NCBI GenBank assembly: GCA_964242415.1
Contig: CAXTAT010000001.1
Location: 281,807-345,806, forward strand
Source: DASWOJ01 sp964242415
GTDB lineage: Bacteria; Pseudomonadota; Alphaproteobacteria; Acetobacterales; Acetobacteraceae
Direction of reading: 5' to 3'
DNA: 64,000 nt
Position numbers and translations under genes: made by a program. The stretch's first letter is position 1. The number at the start of each line of letters is the position of its first letter. The notes under the pieces are model-generated. The model made no database searches. It was not told the DNA's origin and was given only the letters and a program-made list of their open reading frames with translations. Positions 28,380 to 36,532 of the stretch are shown here, piece after piece.

Positions 28380-29573
28380 CTAGTCCTCGCCAGCCTTGCG
28401 ATACGGCGATCCCTCCGCCAGCGCCGCCATGTCGGCCTGCACGGCCGGCCGCTCCTGCTCCAAGTAGCTCGCGATGGCGCGGCGCAGGCCGGGATGGGAA
28501 ATCCAGTGCGCGGAGTGCGTGGGCCTCGGCAAGTAGCCGCGCTGGATCTTATGCTGGCCCTGCGCCCCGGCCTCGACGCGGGCCAGGCCGTGCTCGATGG
28601 CGAAGTCGATGGCGCGATAGTAGCACAGCTCGAAATGCAGGAACGGCCAGTCGCCCCGGCAGCCCCAGTTGCGGCCATACAGCGCCTCGGCCCCCACCAG
28701 GTTCAGCGCCCCGGCAACGGCGGCGCCGTCCTTCTCCGCCATCATCAGCACCACGGCGTCGCCCAGGCGCTCGGACAGCATCGGGAAGAACTTGCGGTTC
28801 AGGTAGGCGCTGCCCCACTTGCGGTCCACGGTCGAGGTGTAGAAGCGGTAGAACGCCTCCCAATGCCTGGGCTGTATCTCGTGACCGCGCAGCGCCACGA
28901 AGTCCAGTCCGGCGGCATTGGCGTCCCGCCGCTCCCGCTTGATCGCCTTGCGCTTGCGGCTGCTCAACGCTCCCAGGAAATCATCGAACGTGCCGTACCC
29001 CGCGTTCTCCCAATGGAACTGCGTGCCCAGCCGCCGCAGCCAGCCCGCGCGCTCCAGGGCCTCGGCATCGGTCGGCGTGCAGAACGTGGCGTGGACGCTG
29101 GACAGGCCCAGCTCCTCGCACGCCTGGATCAACGCCTGGCCCAGCGCCTCGGGCGCGACGCCGGGCCGGGTCAGCAGGCGAGGACCGGGGACGGGGCTGA
29201 ACGGCACGGCGGCCTGCAGCTTCGGATAGTAGTTGCCGCCGCTGCGCTCATAGGCATTGGCCCAGCTATGGTCGAACACATACTCGCCGTAGCTGTGCGA
29301 CTTGGCATACATCGGCACCACGGCCTGTATCTGATCGCCCTCCCGCAGCGCCGCGTGCTGCGGCATCCAGCCGGTGCGGGCGTTGGCGGAGCCGCTGTCC
29401 TCCAGCGCACTCAGGAAGGCGTGGCTGACGAACGGGTTGGTTCCGCCGGCGCAGGCGTCCCAATCCGCCGCCGGGATGTCGGCGATGTGGGGGTGCAAAG
29501 TCAGCGTGAGCGTGGGCGAACCGTCGGGCATTGCAGGGATATGGCGGCCCAGCAGCTTGCGGAAAGTCTTCAT
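28380..29573 (-). CDS. GNAT superfamily protein, DUF482 (peptidogalycan biosynthesis family)
   Basis: This 397-residue protein matches the DUF482 branch of GNAT-type acyltransferases. It has the conserved WANAYERSGGNYYPKLQAAVPFSPVPGPR block, then FLGALSSRKRKAIKRERR, the YTSTVDRKWGSAYLNRKFF segment and the end LARVEAGAQGQHKIQRGYLP. The family name derives from resemblance to FemAB-type enzymes; function is not established. Its ATG overlaps the RidA-family stop as ATGA. Confidence 0.9.
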   Translation of the reverse strand: MKTFRKLLGRHIPAMPDGSPTLTLTLHPHIADIPAADWDACAGGTNPFVSHAFLSALEDSGSANARTGWMPQHAALREGDQIQAVVPMYAKSHSYGEYVFDHSWANAYERSGGNYYPKLQAAVPFSPVPGPRLLTRPGVAPEALGQALIQACEELGLSSVHATFCTPTDAEALERAGWLRRLGTQFHWENAGYGTFDDFLGALSSRKRKAIKRERRDANAAGLDFVALRGHEIQPRHWEAFYRFYTSTVDRKWGSAYLNRKFFPMLSERLGDAVVLMMAEKDGAAVAGALNLVGAEALYGRNWGCRGDWPFLHFELCYYRAIDFAIEHGLARVEAGAQGQHKIQRGYLPRPTHSAHWISHPGLRRAIASYLEQERPAVQADMAALAEGSPYRKAGED

Positions 29574-30052
29574 TCGATTTCGAACATGCCTTCGACCTCG
29601 ACGGCGGCGTCGCCGGGCAGGGCCGGGACGCCGATGGTGCTGCGGGCGTGGCGGCCGGCATCGCCGAACACCTCCACCGCGAGGTCGGACGCGCCGTTCA
29701 TCACCAGGGCATGCCCGGTGAAGCCAGGCGGCGAGGCGACGAAGCCGCCCAGTCGCACGACGCGGCGCACCCGGTCCAGGTCGCCGCCACAGGCTGCGCG
29801 CAGGTGGGTCAGCACGTTGGTGAAGCACAGCCGGGCGGCGTGCTGGCCCGCCGCCACGTCCAGGTCCAGGCCGACCTTGCCGGTGATGGCGATGCGCCCG
29901 TCCACCGCCGGCACCTGGCCGGACACCACGACCAGGTTCCCGGTGATGACATAGGGCACGTAGGTGGCCATCGGGGGCATGGCGGGGGGCAGGACCAGGC
30001 CGAGTTCGGCCAGCCTGGCGTTGATGCGTCCAATCTCGGGGCGTCCAGTCAC
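29570..30052 (-). CDS. RidA family protein
   Basis: This 160-residue member of the YjgF/YER057c/UK114 family has the core pattern YVPYVITGNLVVVSGQVPAVDG, then ARLCFTNVLTHLRAACGGDLDRVRRVVRLGGFV and the end STIGVPALPGDAAVEVEGMFE. RidA proper hydrolyses reactive enamine/imine intermediates; this longer subgroup lacks a clear catalytic Arg, so activity is uncertain. The preferred start is GTG 30052 because GAAGGAG sits 6 bp before it. An ATG at 30070 would place that ribosome site inside the gene. It is coupled to both neighbours. Confidence 0.85.
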   Translation of the reverse strand: MTGRPEIGRINARLAELGLVLPPAMPPMATYVPYVITGNLVVVSGQVPAVDGRIAITGKVGLDLDVAAGQHAARLCFTNVLTHLRAACGGDLDRVRRVVRLGGFVASPPGFTGHALVMNGASDLAVEVFGDAGRHARSTIGVPALPGDAAVEVEGMFEIE

Positions 30053-30062
30053 CGCGTCTCCT

Positions 30063-31538
30063 TCATCCATTGGCGACCAGGCGCAGCCCCGGGCGGCGGC
30101 CGCGCGGCTGGGACGGCAGGTCCATCGGCAGCAACGGCGCGGGATCGACCGGCGCCGGATCGGGGATGCCCTCCGGCACCGGGCAGTGGCCGAGGTAGTT
30201 CACCGCCAGGTTGCGAAACACGTAGTCGAGGATGCTGGTCGCGTGGCCGACGTCGGCGTCGCCCTCGACCCGGCCAGCCGGGCCGAAGCGCGTCAGGGTG
30301 AAGGCGTCCACGTAGTCGCCCAGCGGGACGCCGTGCTGCAGCCCCAGGCTGACGGCGGCGGCGACGCTGTCCATCATGCCGCGCAGCACCGCACCCTCGC
30401 GCGGCAGGCTGACGTGCAGCTCGCCGAGCGTGCCATCCGGATACTCGCCGGTGCGGACATAGATGCGGTGACCGCCCACGGCCGCCTTTTGCGTGTAGCC
30501 GCGGCGGCGGGCGGGGAGCACGCGGCGGCGCGGCGGCTGGGCGGGCACCGCGCCCGGCACCGGGCGGGGTGGCATGGCGTGCAGGAATGGGGCGACGGCG
30601 TCGTGCATCGCCTGGTGCGCGGCCAGGCCGGCGGGCGCCAACACGGCCTCGCCAGCCAGCAGGCGGGCCAGGGCGGCGTCGGACGACAGGCCCAGGGCGG
30701 CCAGGCGCGCCGCCGCGGCGCGGGTCAGCGCACCATCGGGGCCGACGGGGGAGAAGGCTGGGGCGATGCCGCCGGTCTCCGCGCCCAGCAGGGCGTCGGC
30801 GGGGCCGGGCAGCAGGATCGCGGTGCTGGGCAGGGCGCCCGCGATGCGCAGGGCGGCCTGCCGGGCGTCGTCCGCCGCAGCCGCCAGGCCGGGAATCGCC
30901 GTCAAGGCCGGCGGCAGCGGCCAGGGGATGTGGCGGGACAGCAGATCCGGCTGGTTGCCGGCAAAGGCGAGGTCCGCCGTCGCACGCAGCAGGGCGGCGA
31001 TGGCCCGCGCCACGTCCCGGGCGGCGGGGCTGTCGTAGTCCAGGGCCAGCAAGGCCAGCAGCCCGTCCAGGTCGGTCAGCCCGAGGGCGAACTGGCCGCC
31101 GCCGGGGTAGCCCAGCCGCAATGCCGTCGCGGCCGTCTGGACGGCGGTGGTGAACACGGCGGCGTCGAAGCCGTGCGCGCCGTCGTGGAACGCCGGCAGG
31201 TTGAACACGAAGCCCGGCGCCTCCGCCGCGGCGCCCATGTGGCCCCACACCGGCTCGGTCGGCGCGGCCTGGCGGTGCAGCAGCAGGGAGTGCAGCCGGT
31301 CCGCGAGCGCCGGGTCGCCGGCCTGCTGGGCGCGTATGGCGAGGGGGTGAATCCAGGCTTCGGCGGCGCGGGGCAGGCTGGCGCGGCCTGCGCCGGGCGC
31401 CAGGGCCGCCAAGGCCGCCGCCGCACGGTCGTCCCACGCCGCGGGCAGGCTGAGCGGGCGGAGCGGCGCGTCCGGGTCGGCCCCGGCAGCCGTGTCGCGC
31501 ATGCGGATGCCCTGCCAGATGCGGGTTGTGGTCATCAC
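30063..31538 (-). CDS. TSCPD-domain protein resembling the C-terminal half of a B12-dependent ribonucleotide reductase
   Basis: This 491-residue protein ends in a region very like the C-terminus of NrdJ: RRGYTQKAAVGGHRIYVRTGEYPDGTLGE, EGAVLRGMMDSVAAAVSLGLQHGVPL and VDAFTLTRFGPAGRVEGD. The N-terminal 200 residues keep a ghost of the reductase barrel (FNLPAFHDGAHGFDAAVFTTAVQTAATALRLGYP, then ALGLTDLDGLLALLALDYDS). The finger-loop Cys and substrate-binding core of the catalytic domain are not visible, so it is unlikely to be an active reductase on its own. It sits upstream of RidA and DUF482 genes in a coupled operon. Confidence 0.8.
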   Translation of the reverse strand: MMTTTRIWQGIRMRDTAAGADPDAPLRPLSLPAAWDDRAAAALAALAPGAGRASLPRAAEAWIHPLAIRAQQAGDPALADRLHSLLLHRQAAPTEPVWGHMGAAAEAPGFVFNLPAFHDGAHGFDAAVFTTAVQTAATALRLGYPGGGQFALGLTDLDGLLALLALDYDSPAARDVARAIAALLRATADLAFAGNQPDLLSRHIPWPLPPALTAIPGLAAAADDARQAALRIAGALPSTAILLPGPADALLGAETGGIAPAFSPVGPDGALTRAAAARLAALGLSSDAALARLLAGEAVLAPAGLAAHQAMHDAVAPFLHAMPPRPVPGAVPAQPPRRRVLPARRRGYTQKAAVGGHRIYVRTGEYPDGTLGELHVSLPREGAVLRGMMDSVAAAVSLGLQHGVPLGDYVDAFTLTRFGPAGRVEGDADVGHATSILDYVFRNLAVNYLGHCPVPEGIPDPAPVDPAPLLPMDLPSQPRGRRPGLRLVANG

Positions 31539-31632
31539 ATCATGCTAAGCGGCAGCGGGGCGGGCTGCAATCACCGCGGGGCCACCATCGCGACGGATGG
31601 ACCGGGAACGCCACTGCCCTTATATGGGCGGC

Positions 31633-31989
31633 ATGACGACCATCGGCACCCGCCTGTTCACCTACTTCCGCGGCCGTCCCGTCGGCACCGATGAGGGCGG
31701 CAACCGCTATTATGAGGAAAAGCGCGCCCGCACTGGCACGCGCGCGCGCCGTTGGGTGACGTATGTCGGGGAGCCCGAGGCCACGAAGGTTCCCGCCGAG
31801 TGGCACGCGTGGCTGCACTACACGACCGACGAGCCGATCTCGATGGCGTCGCGCAAGTTTTGGCAGAAGCCGCACCAGGAGAACTTGACGGGCACCCCGG
31901 AAAGCTACCGGCCGCCGGGGCATGACTACCGCGGTGGCCATCGCTCGCCGGCCACGGGCGACTACGAATCCTGGACGCCGGGGAGCTAG
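31633..31989 (+). CDS. NADH:ubiquinone oxidoreductase 17.2 kDa subunit family (NDUFA12)
   Basis: This 118-residue accessory complex I protein starts TTIGTRLFTYFRGRPVGTDEGGNRYYEEK and has the family core RRWVTYVGEPEATKVPAEWHAWLHYTTDEP followed by KPHQENLTGTPESYRPPG. NDUFA12 homologues are found in alphaproteobacteria and mitochondria and belong to the peripheral arm. Nearby ATGs at 31624 and 31597 are possible; 31633 fits the family N-terminus. It precedes mlaD by 4 bp in a conserved alphaproteobacterial order. Confidence 0.93.
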   Translation: MTTIGTRLFTYFRGRPVGTDEGGNRYYEEKRARTGTRARRWVTYVGEPEATKVPAEWHAWLHYTTDEPISMASRKFWQKPHQENLTGTPESYRPPGHDYRGGHRSPATGDYESWTPGS

Positions 31990-31993
31990 GGGC

Positions 31994-32626
31994 TTGGCGA
32001 AGCGGCGGAGCGTGTCCGAGCTGGCGGCGGGGAGCTTGGTGCTGCTCGCGACGGTCGGCTTCATTGCGTATGCCGCGGGGAACACCGGGCGTAGCGAAGC
32101 AGGGGGCACCCGGCTTGTGGCGCAGTTCGACAACGTGGGAAGCATCGGCCCCGGCGCGGACGTGAAGATCGCGGGCGTCAAGGTCGGCAGCGTCACCGGC
32201 AGCAGCATCGACCCGGCGACGTTCGAGGCCAAGCTGACGTTCACCGTGCAGTCGAACATCAAGATGCCGGTGGACAGCAGCGCCACCATCTCGACGGGCG
32301 GGCTGCTGGGCGGCGCGTTCGTGACGCTGAGCCCTGGCGGTTCGGATAAGACCCTGACGGACGGGCAGACGGTTGGGATCACGCAGTCGGCGACCAACCT
32401 GGAGGACTTGCTGGGCAAGTTCATCTTCAACGTCGGCAGCCTGGCCGATGCGACGCAGAAGTCTTTGGATCGGCAGGGGGCGGATCGGCAGGGGGCGGAT
32501 CGGCAGGGGGCGGATCGGCAGGGGGCGGACCGGCCAGCGGGGGATCGCCAGGCCGGGGAGTCGCCGCCGGCGGACCGTCAAGCAAGGGCGCCCATGCCGT
32601 CGGCTCAGGGCACCGTGCAGCCGTGA
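31994..32626 (+). CDS. mlaD: MlaD family outer membrane lipid-asymmetry protein
   Basis: This protein (210 residues from TTG 31994) has one N-terminal membrane anchor (LAAGSLVLLATVGFIAYAAG) and one MCE domain: RLVAQFDNVGSIGPGADVKIAGVKVGSV, then SSATISTGGLLGGAFVTLSPGG. MlaD forms a hexameric ring that channels phospholipids to the inner-membrane transporter. The rest of the Mla system is not in the window. The tail has four exact DRQGA pentapeptide repeats, then more Arg/Ala/Pro-rich sequence. An ATG at 31922 lies inside the previous gene; the TTG is preferred. Confidence 0.87.
   Translation: MAKRRSVSELAAGSLVLLATVGFIAYAAGNTGRSEAGGTRLVAQFDNVGSIGPGADVKIAGVKVGSVTGSSIDPATFEAKLTFTVQSNIKMPVDSSATISTGGLLGGAFVTLSPGGSDKTLTDGQTVGITQSATNLEDLLGKFIFNVGSLADATQKSLDRQGADRQGADRQGADRQGADRPAGDRQAGESPPADRQARAPMPSAQGTVQP
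32468..32527 (+). repeat. Four 15-bp tandem repeats in the mlaD tail
   Basis: Four exact copies of GATCGGCAGGGGGCG encode DRQGA four times near the MlaD C-terminus. The unit length is a multiple of three, so copy changes would keep the frame. Confidence 0.9.
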
Positions 32627-32838
32627 GCCTGCCGGCTGTTTGGCCCGGCGCGGACGGCGCCCCAGTGTCTTGCCGCGAGAAGCTGCGGACGCTGGAGGAG
32701 AACCATCGTGAGGCCACCCAGGTACTGCAGGATGCGTTTGAGGACGCGATCCTGATGGGCGTGGACGAGACGGCGCTGCGCGGCATCATGGCGGACATGG
32801 TTGCCGGCCTTCGCAGCCTGCGGCGCACCCGAGCTTGA
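32623..32838 (+). CDS. Small conserved-looking cytoplasmic protein coupled to mlaD
   Basis: This 71-residue protein starts at GTG 32623, overlapping the mlaD stop as GTGA, so the two are translationally coupled. After a variable start it has a compact helical core: SCREKLRTLEENHREATQVL, then QDAFEDAILMGVDETALRGIM and ADMVAGLRSLRRTRA. The spread of charge and hydrophobic residues looks like a real helical bundle. I cannot assign a family or function. Confidence 0.7.
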   Translation: MSLPAVWPGADGAPVSCREKLRTLEENHREATQVLQDAFEDAILMGVDETALRGIMADMVAGLRSLRRTRA

Positions 32839-32882
32839 CGGCGTGCAGGCATCTGATGGCCGGCAGGCATGGGGGCCGCGGC

Positions 32883-33263
32883 ATGAGGGTGGTGGCCCTG
32901 CTGGCCGTCCTTCTGGCACCGGTGTCTGCCTGGGCGCAGCCGGAGGATAAGTCTGCCGCACCGTTCGGGACGTGGCAGCCACGCGGCACGGCGGAGTTGT
33001 CGGTGCTGGACAAGGTGCGCGCCCAGGCCGTTCCGCTGACGGTCAGGATCGGCGGCAGTGGCACGGCGGGGTCGCTGACCATCGCGGTGCGCGGCTGCTT
33101 CGTGCGCCCGGCGGACCAGGAGGCGGACTCGGCGGCGTTCCTGGACATCGCCGACAGCAAGCCGAGCGGGCGAGAGTTCCACGGCTGGATGCTGGCGGGG
33201 GAGCCTTCGCTGAACCAGTTGCAGCATCCGATCTATGATGTGCGGGTGATGTCCTGCCACTGA
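32883..33263 (+). CDS. DUF2155 domain exported protein
   Basis: This 126-residue protein has a signal peptide (MRVVALLAVLLAPVSAWA). The DUF2155 core follows: TAELSVLDKVRAQAVPLTVRIGG, IAVRGCFVRPADQEADSAAFLDI, and the ending GWMLAGEPSLNQLQHPIYDVRVMSCH with its conserved Cys. The family occurs beside NDUFA12 and mlaD in alphaproteobacteria and has no known activity. In many relatives aat follows; here a trehalose-phosphatase gene does instead. Confidence 0.88.
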   Translation: MRVVALLAVLLAPVSAWAQPEDKSAAPFGTWQPRGTAELSVLDKVRAQAVPLTVRIGGSGTAGSLTIAVRGCFVRPADQEADSAAFLDIADSKPSGREFHGWMLAGEPSLNQLQHPIYDVRVMSCH

Positions 33264-33280
33264 TTTCACCATCCGGGACC

Positions 33281-34027
33281 TTGCCGCCGGGGACCTTGCC
33301 GCTGCCGGGTCAGTCGGCCCTGCTGCTCGATTTGGACGGGACCCTGCTGGATATCGCGCCGACGCCGGAGGAGGTGCGGGTGCCGCCGGGGTTGCTGGAC
33401 ACCCTGCAGCGGCTGCGGAACCACCTGGGCGGAGCGCTGGCGGTGGTGACCGGGCGGCCCATCGCGCAGATCGACGGGCTGCTTGGCGGCGTGCCGTATG
33501 CTGTGGCTGGCGAGCATGGCGGCGCCATCCGCCATGCCCCTGGCGCCCCCGTCGTGCGCGCCAGCCTGCCGGACCCGCCGGTCGAGTGGACGACCGAGGC
33601 GGCGCGCATCGTCGAGGCGCATCCGGGCGCGTCGCTGGAACAGAAGCAGCGCGGCTTGGTGTTCCACTACCGTGCCGTGCCGGATGCCGGGCCGGCGCTG
33701 CGCGACGCCGCCCTGGCACTGATTGCCCCGCAGGCGCGGCAGTTCGGGGTGATGGAGGCGTCGATGGCGTGGGAGGTCCGGCCCCTCGGCGTGGACAAGG
33801 GCGTCGCGGTGGCGGCGCTGATGACGGATGCGCCGTTTGCCGGGCGGCTGCCGATCTTCATCGGCGACGACGTGACGGACGAGGATGGGATGCGGGCCGC
33901 GCAGGGGATGAAGGGGGCGGGGCTGCGGGTGCAGGACTGGTTCACCGATCCGCCGGGCGTGCGGGCTTGGCTGGCGCGGTGCGCGGATGCGCTGGATGCT
34001 GGCACGGCGGAGTGGCCGGTTCCGTAG
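33281..34027 (+). CDS. otsB: Trehalose-6-phosphate phosphatase
   Basis: This 248-residue HAD-superfamily phosphatase makes trehalose from trehalose 6-phosphate. Motif I is LLLDLDGTLLDIAPTPEEV, the motif II Thr is in LAVVTGRPIAQID, the EVRPLGVDKGVAV segment carries the Lys, and the FIGDDVTDEDGM motif binds Mg. The cap domain between motifs is present. No ATG precedes motif I; the start is a TTG at 33281 or 33296. The partner synthase otsA is not in the window. The GH65 phosphorylase cluster at 55-58 kb may be linked metabolically. Confidence 0.93.
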   Translation: MPPGTLPLPGQSALLLDLDGTLLDIAPTPEEVRVPPGLLDTLQRLRNHLGGALAVVTGRPIAQIDGLLGGVPYAVAGEHGGAIRHAPGAPVVRASLPDPPVEWTTEAARIVEAHPGASLEQKQRGLVFHYRAVPDAGPALRDAALALIAPQARQFGVMEASMAWEVRPLGVDKGVAVAALMTDAPFAGRLPIFIGDDVTDEDGMRAAQGMKGAGLRVQDWFTDPPGVRAWLARCADALDAGTAEWPVP

Positions 34028-34276
34028 AGGTGGGGTGGCTGCTTGGGGGTGAGAGTGGCGGGCGGCCTGCTTCCTTGGGGTGAGGGGGTCGGGTGGCGCG
34101 GACCTGTTGGCCCGGGCAGCCTGGCTCCGCCGAAGTCGAACGGTGTGCTGGCAAGCAAGACCCCCTCATCCCGGCCCTTTCCTGAAGTTGGAGAGGGGGA
34201 AGGGGCGGTTTCTTGCGGCGTATGCGATCTCCCTGGCTGGACGGAGAGGGGGAAGGTTGCTTGCATTGGCTTTGCC
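34028..34276. repeat. Gene-free spacer with REP-like palindromic sequence
   Basis: The spacer between the convergent otsB and patatin genes holds a copy of the CCCTCATCCCGGCCCTTTCC...GGAGAGGGGG repeat (about 34159-34205), related to 4186-4338. Another GGGGTGAGGGGGTCGG piece lies near 34076-34094. No gene is seen. Confidence 0.5.
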
Positions 34277-35347
34277 CTAGGGTGTCCTTAATACCTGGTC
34301 CATAAGCTCCGCCTTGACGTCCAGGGACGAGCGCACGCCCACATCCGGCAGGTGGGCCGCGACCCACGCCTCCGCCGCCTGGTATCCGGCGTCGTGCAGG
34401 GCCGTGAGCAGCACCGCCGATGTGCTGCTCTTGGATACGCTGCCTAGCGTCGCCTCGAAGGCGTCGTTGCGGACTGCGTGGAAGCGGATGGGCTTGTAGC
34501 GGCCGGCGTAGGCGGTGCCGGCGGCGGCAAGCTCGGCCAGGAGGGTGTTGACGGCCTCGATGGCGTTCACCTCCAGGACGACGGAGGCGTTGAAGGTGAC
34601 CTCGTTGGTGCGGGACAGGATGGCTCGGGCGCTGCGGGGGGTGCCGTCGGTGCGCTGGAACGGGTTGACCAGCACCAGCAGCAGGTCCTGCGCGTGGTCG
34701 ATCAGCGGGGCCAGGGCGGGGTTGCCCAGGAAGCCGCCGTCCCAGTAGGCGATGCCGTCCAGCTCGACGGCGCGGAACTCGGTTGGCAGGCAGGCGGAGG
34801 CGCGCAGGGCGGTGGTGGACAGGCCGGGCTGGGTGAAGATGGTGCGGCCGTTGGTGGCGACGTTGGTCGCGGTGACGAATAGGCGGGGACCCTTGGGGTC
34901 GTTCAGGGCTTGCAGGTCGGCGGCGGGGAAGGCCTGCTCGACCAGGGGGGCTAGGGCGTCGGTGTAGAAGGGGTTGGTGTAGGGCGAGATCACCAGGCCG
35001 GCGGCCTCCAGGGCGATGGCGGCGGGGGACCAGTCGAGGTTGAAGCCGCCGAAGGGGCTGGGTTCGCCGAAGAATAGGGCGTTGCCGGCGAGCAGGCCGC
35101 GTTGCTGGAGGCTGGTCCAGAAGTCGGCCAGCTTGCGCCGGGCTAGGTCGGGGCCGCCGCGCACTAGGCCACTGACGAGTAGGGCGGCGTTGAAGGCGCC
35201 GGCGCTGGTGCCGCTGACGGCGGATAGGCGCAGGCGGTTGGCGGCGACTTCTTGCAGCAGGCGGTCCAGCACGCCCCAGGTGAAGGCGCCGTGGGTGCCG
35301 CCGCCTTGCAGGGCTAGGGCTACGGGGGGTGGGGCTGGTTCGGCCAT
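34277..35347 (-). CDS. Patatin-like phospholipase
   Basis: This 356-residue protein has the patatin signature. The oxyanion hole is ALALQGGGTHGAFTWGVLDRLL, the nucleophile elbow is VSGTSAGAFNAALL (Gly-x-Ser-x-Gly), and the partner Asp is in AYWDGGFLGNPAL. Such lipases release fatty acids from phospholipids or other lipids. The first Met starts the domain almost directly with no signal peptide, so a cytosolic role is likely. Confidence 0.92.
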   Translation of the reverse strand: MAEPAPPPVALALQGGGTHGAFTWGVLDRLLQEVAANRLRLSAVSGTSAGAFNAALLVSGLVRGGPDLARRKLADFWTSLQQRGLLAGNALFFGEPSPFGGFNLDWSPAAIALEAAGLVISPYTNPFYTDALAPLVEQAFPAADLQALNDPKGPRLFVTATNVATNGRTIFTQPGLSTTALRASACLPTEFRAVELDGIAYWDGGFLGNPALAPLIDHAQDLLLVLVNPFQRTDGTPRSARAILSRTNEVTFNASVVLEVNAIEAVNTLLAELAAAGTAYAGRYKPIRFHAVRNDAFEATLGSVSKSSTSAVLLTALHDAGYQAAEAWVAAHLPDVGVRSSLDVKAELMDQVLRTP

Positions 35348-35499
35348 TTTGCTGCGGTTCTCCCGTGGTGCACGCCTTGGGTGTCGAGTGCGGACGTTGG
35401 CCGGGTGGTCGCGGAGGGATGTTTGCCTGCTTGATCCGGGACGCGGTTGCTGGACCTCGTTGCTTCACGCTGGACAGGATGGGCTGACGGTTGCGACCT

Positions 35500-36423
35500 C
35501 TACCTTAGCTTATCTCGGTGGCTGTGCGGACATGCGGCGGTTCGCTGGGGTTTGGGCGGCGGGTGCCACTGGCCGTGGCGGTGCGGGAGGTGGCGCGGGA
35601 TCAAGGTGAGCGGTTTAGCGGGCGATTTGTTCGGTGTGTCGGCCGGGCCGTCTGGCGGACTGCTGCCGGCGTGGGCGGGGTTGGTCGCGGCGTGCTGGGG
35701 GGCGGCGGGCACGGGCGGTCCGGCGCCGGGCTGGCGGGCGCGGCTGGGCGCGGCGGCGCGGGCGTGGAGCTGTTCGAGGTCCGCGGGCGTGCGGCGCTTC
35801 CAGGGGTGGGCGCCGGGCAGGGCGGCGAGGCCGAGGTCGCGGCAAATCTCGGTGATGATGTCGGCGACGGGGCGGCTGCTGAGGTCGTCGTTGAGGTCGG
35901 GGGCGTCTAGGCGGTCGTGCAGCTCGGCGGTTAGGGCGTCGGCGCTGGCGGGATCCGGGTCGGCGGCGTTGGTGTTGAGGCCGTCACTGGCGGCATGGGC
36001 GGGGGCGGCGTGACCGGAGGCGGGGGCGGTGCGCTGGATCGTGTCCTCGACCTCACGCAGGATGTGCTTGCGGGCGGCGGTGCGGTGCCCGGCCGGGTCG
36101 CGGACGGGCGGGGCGGGGTCGGCGAGGCTGCGCGCGAGGATGATGCTGCGGCGGACGGCGCGGGCGATGCGGTCGAAGGCGGCTGCGATGCTGATGAGGG
36201 TGTTTGGGGTTGGGGCGTCTGGCGCGGGGGGCGGGGCAGTCGGGGTGGTCCGCTGTGCGGCCTGGGTGGTGGCCTGTTGGTGCAGGAGGCGGGCGAGGCC
36301 GGTGCCCATGTCGATTAGCTCGTGCAGGACATGGCGATAGTGGTGCGCGTCTGCGGCTTGCTGGCCGGGGGTGTGCGGGGCGGGTTCGGTGTTGAGGTTG
36401 GCGGGGACTGGTTGGGCGGGCAT
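35500..36423 (-). CDS. Uncharacterised Pro/Ala-rich protein under a predicted LexA (SOS) operator
   Basis: This 307-residue protein has three conserved-looking helical islands within Pro/Ala-rich linkers: HHYRHVLHELIDMGTGLARLL, ISIAAAFDRIARAVRRSIIL, and SSRPVADIITEICRDLGLAA followed by PWKRRTPADLEQLH. I recognise no domain; the C-terminal 90 residues are low-complexity. A perfect GTTC-N7-GTTC box abuts the ATG at 36423 (a TTG at 36429 would lie inside the box). This suggests LexA control. There is no signal peptide or membrane segment. A role in DNA damage is only inferred from the operator. Confidence 0.7.
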   Translation of the reverse strand: MPAQPVPANLNTEPAPHTPGQQAADAHHYRHVLHELIDMGTGLARLLHQQATTQAAQRTTPTAPPPAPDAPTPNTLISIAAAFDRIARAVRRSIILARSLADPAPPVRDPAGHRTAARKHILREVEDTIQRTAPASGHAAPAHAASDGLNTNAADPDPASADALTAELHDRLDAPDLNDDLSSRPVADIITEICRDLGLAALPGAHPWKRRTPADLEQLHARAAAPSRARQPGAGPPVPAAPQHAATNPAHAGSSPPDGPADTPNKSPAKPLTLIPRHLPHRHGQWHPPPKPQRTAACPHSHRDKLR

Positions 36424-36438
36424 GAACAAAACAAGAAC
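36424..36438 (-). promoter_or_regulatory. Predicted alphaproteobacterial SOS box (LexA operator)
   Basis: On the minus strand the sequence reads GTTC-TTGTTTT-GTTC and ends one base before the start ATG. This is the exact GTTC-N7-GTTC consensus known for alphaproteobacterial LexA. A TTGACA hexamer (36455-36460) lies just upstream, so the box overlaps the region where the promoter -10 and start site should be, as expected for a repressor site. Confidence 0.6.
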
Positions 36439-36532
36439 ATTGTTGGGCTGCGAGTGTCAAGACTGGTGTAGGAAGGGCGGCGTCTTGGGGAAGAATGTCG
36501 GGTTTCAGTGGTTTGCAGACTCTCCGTTCGCC

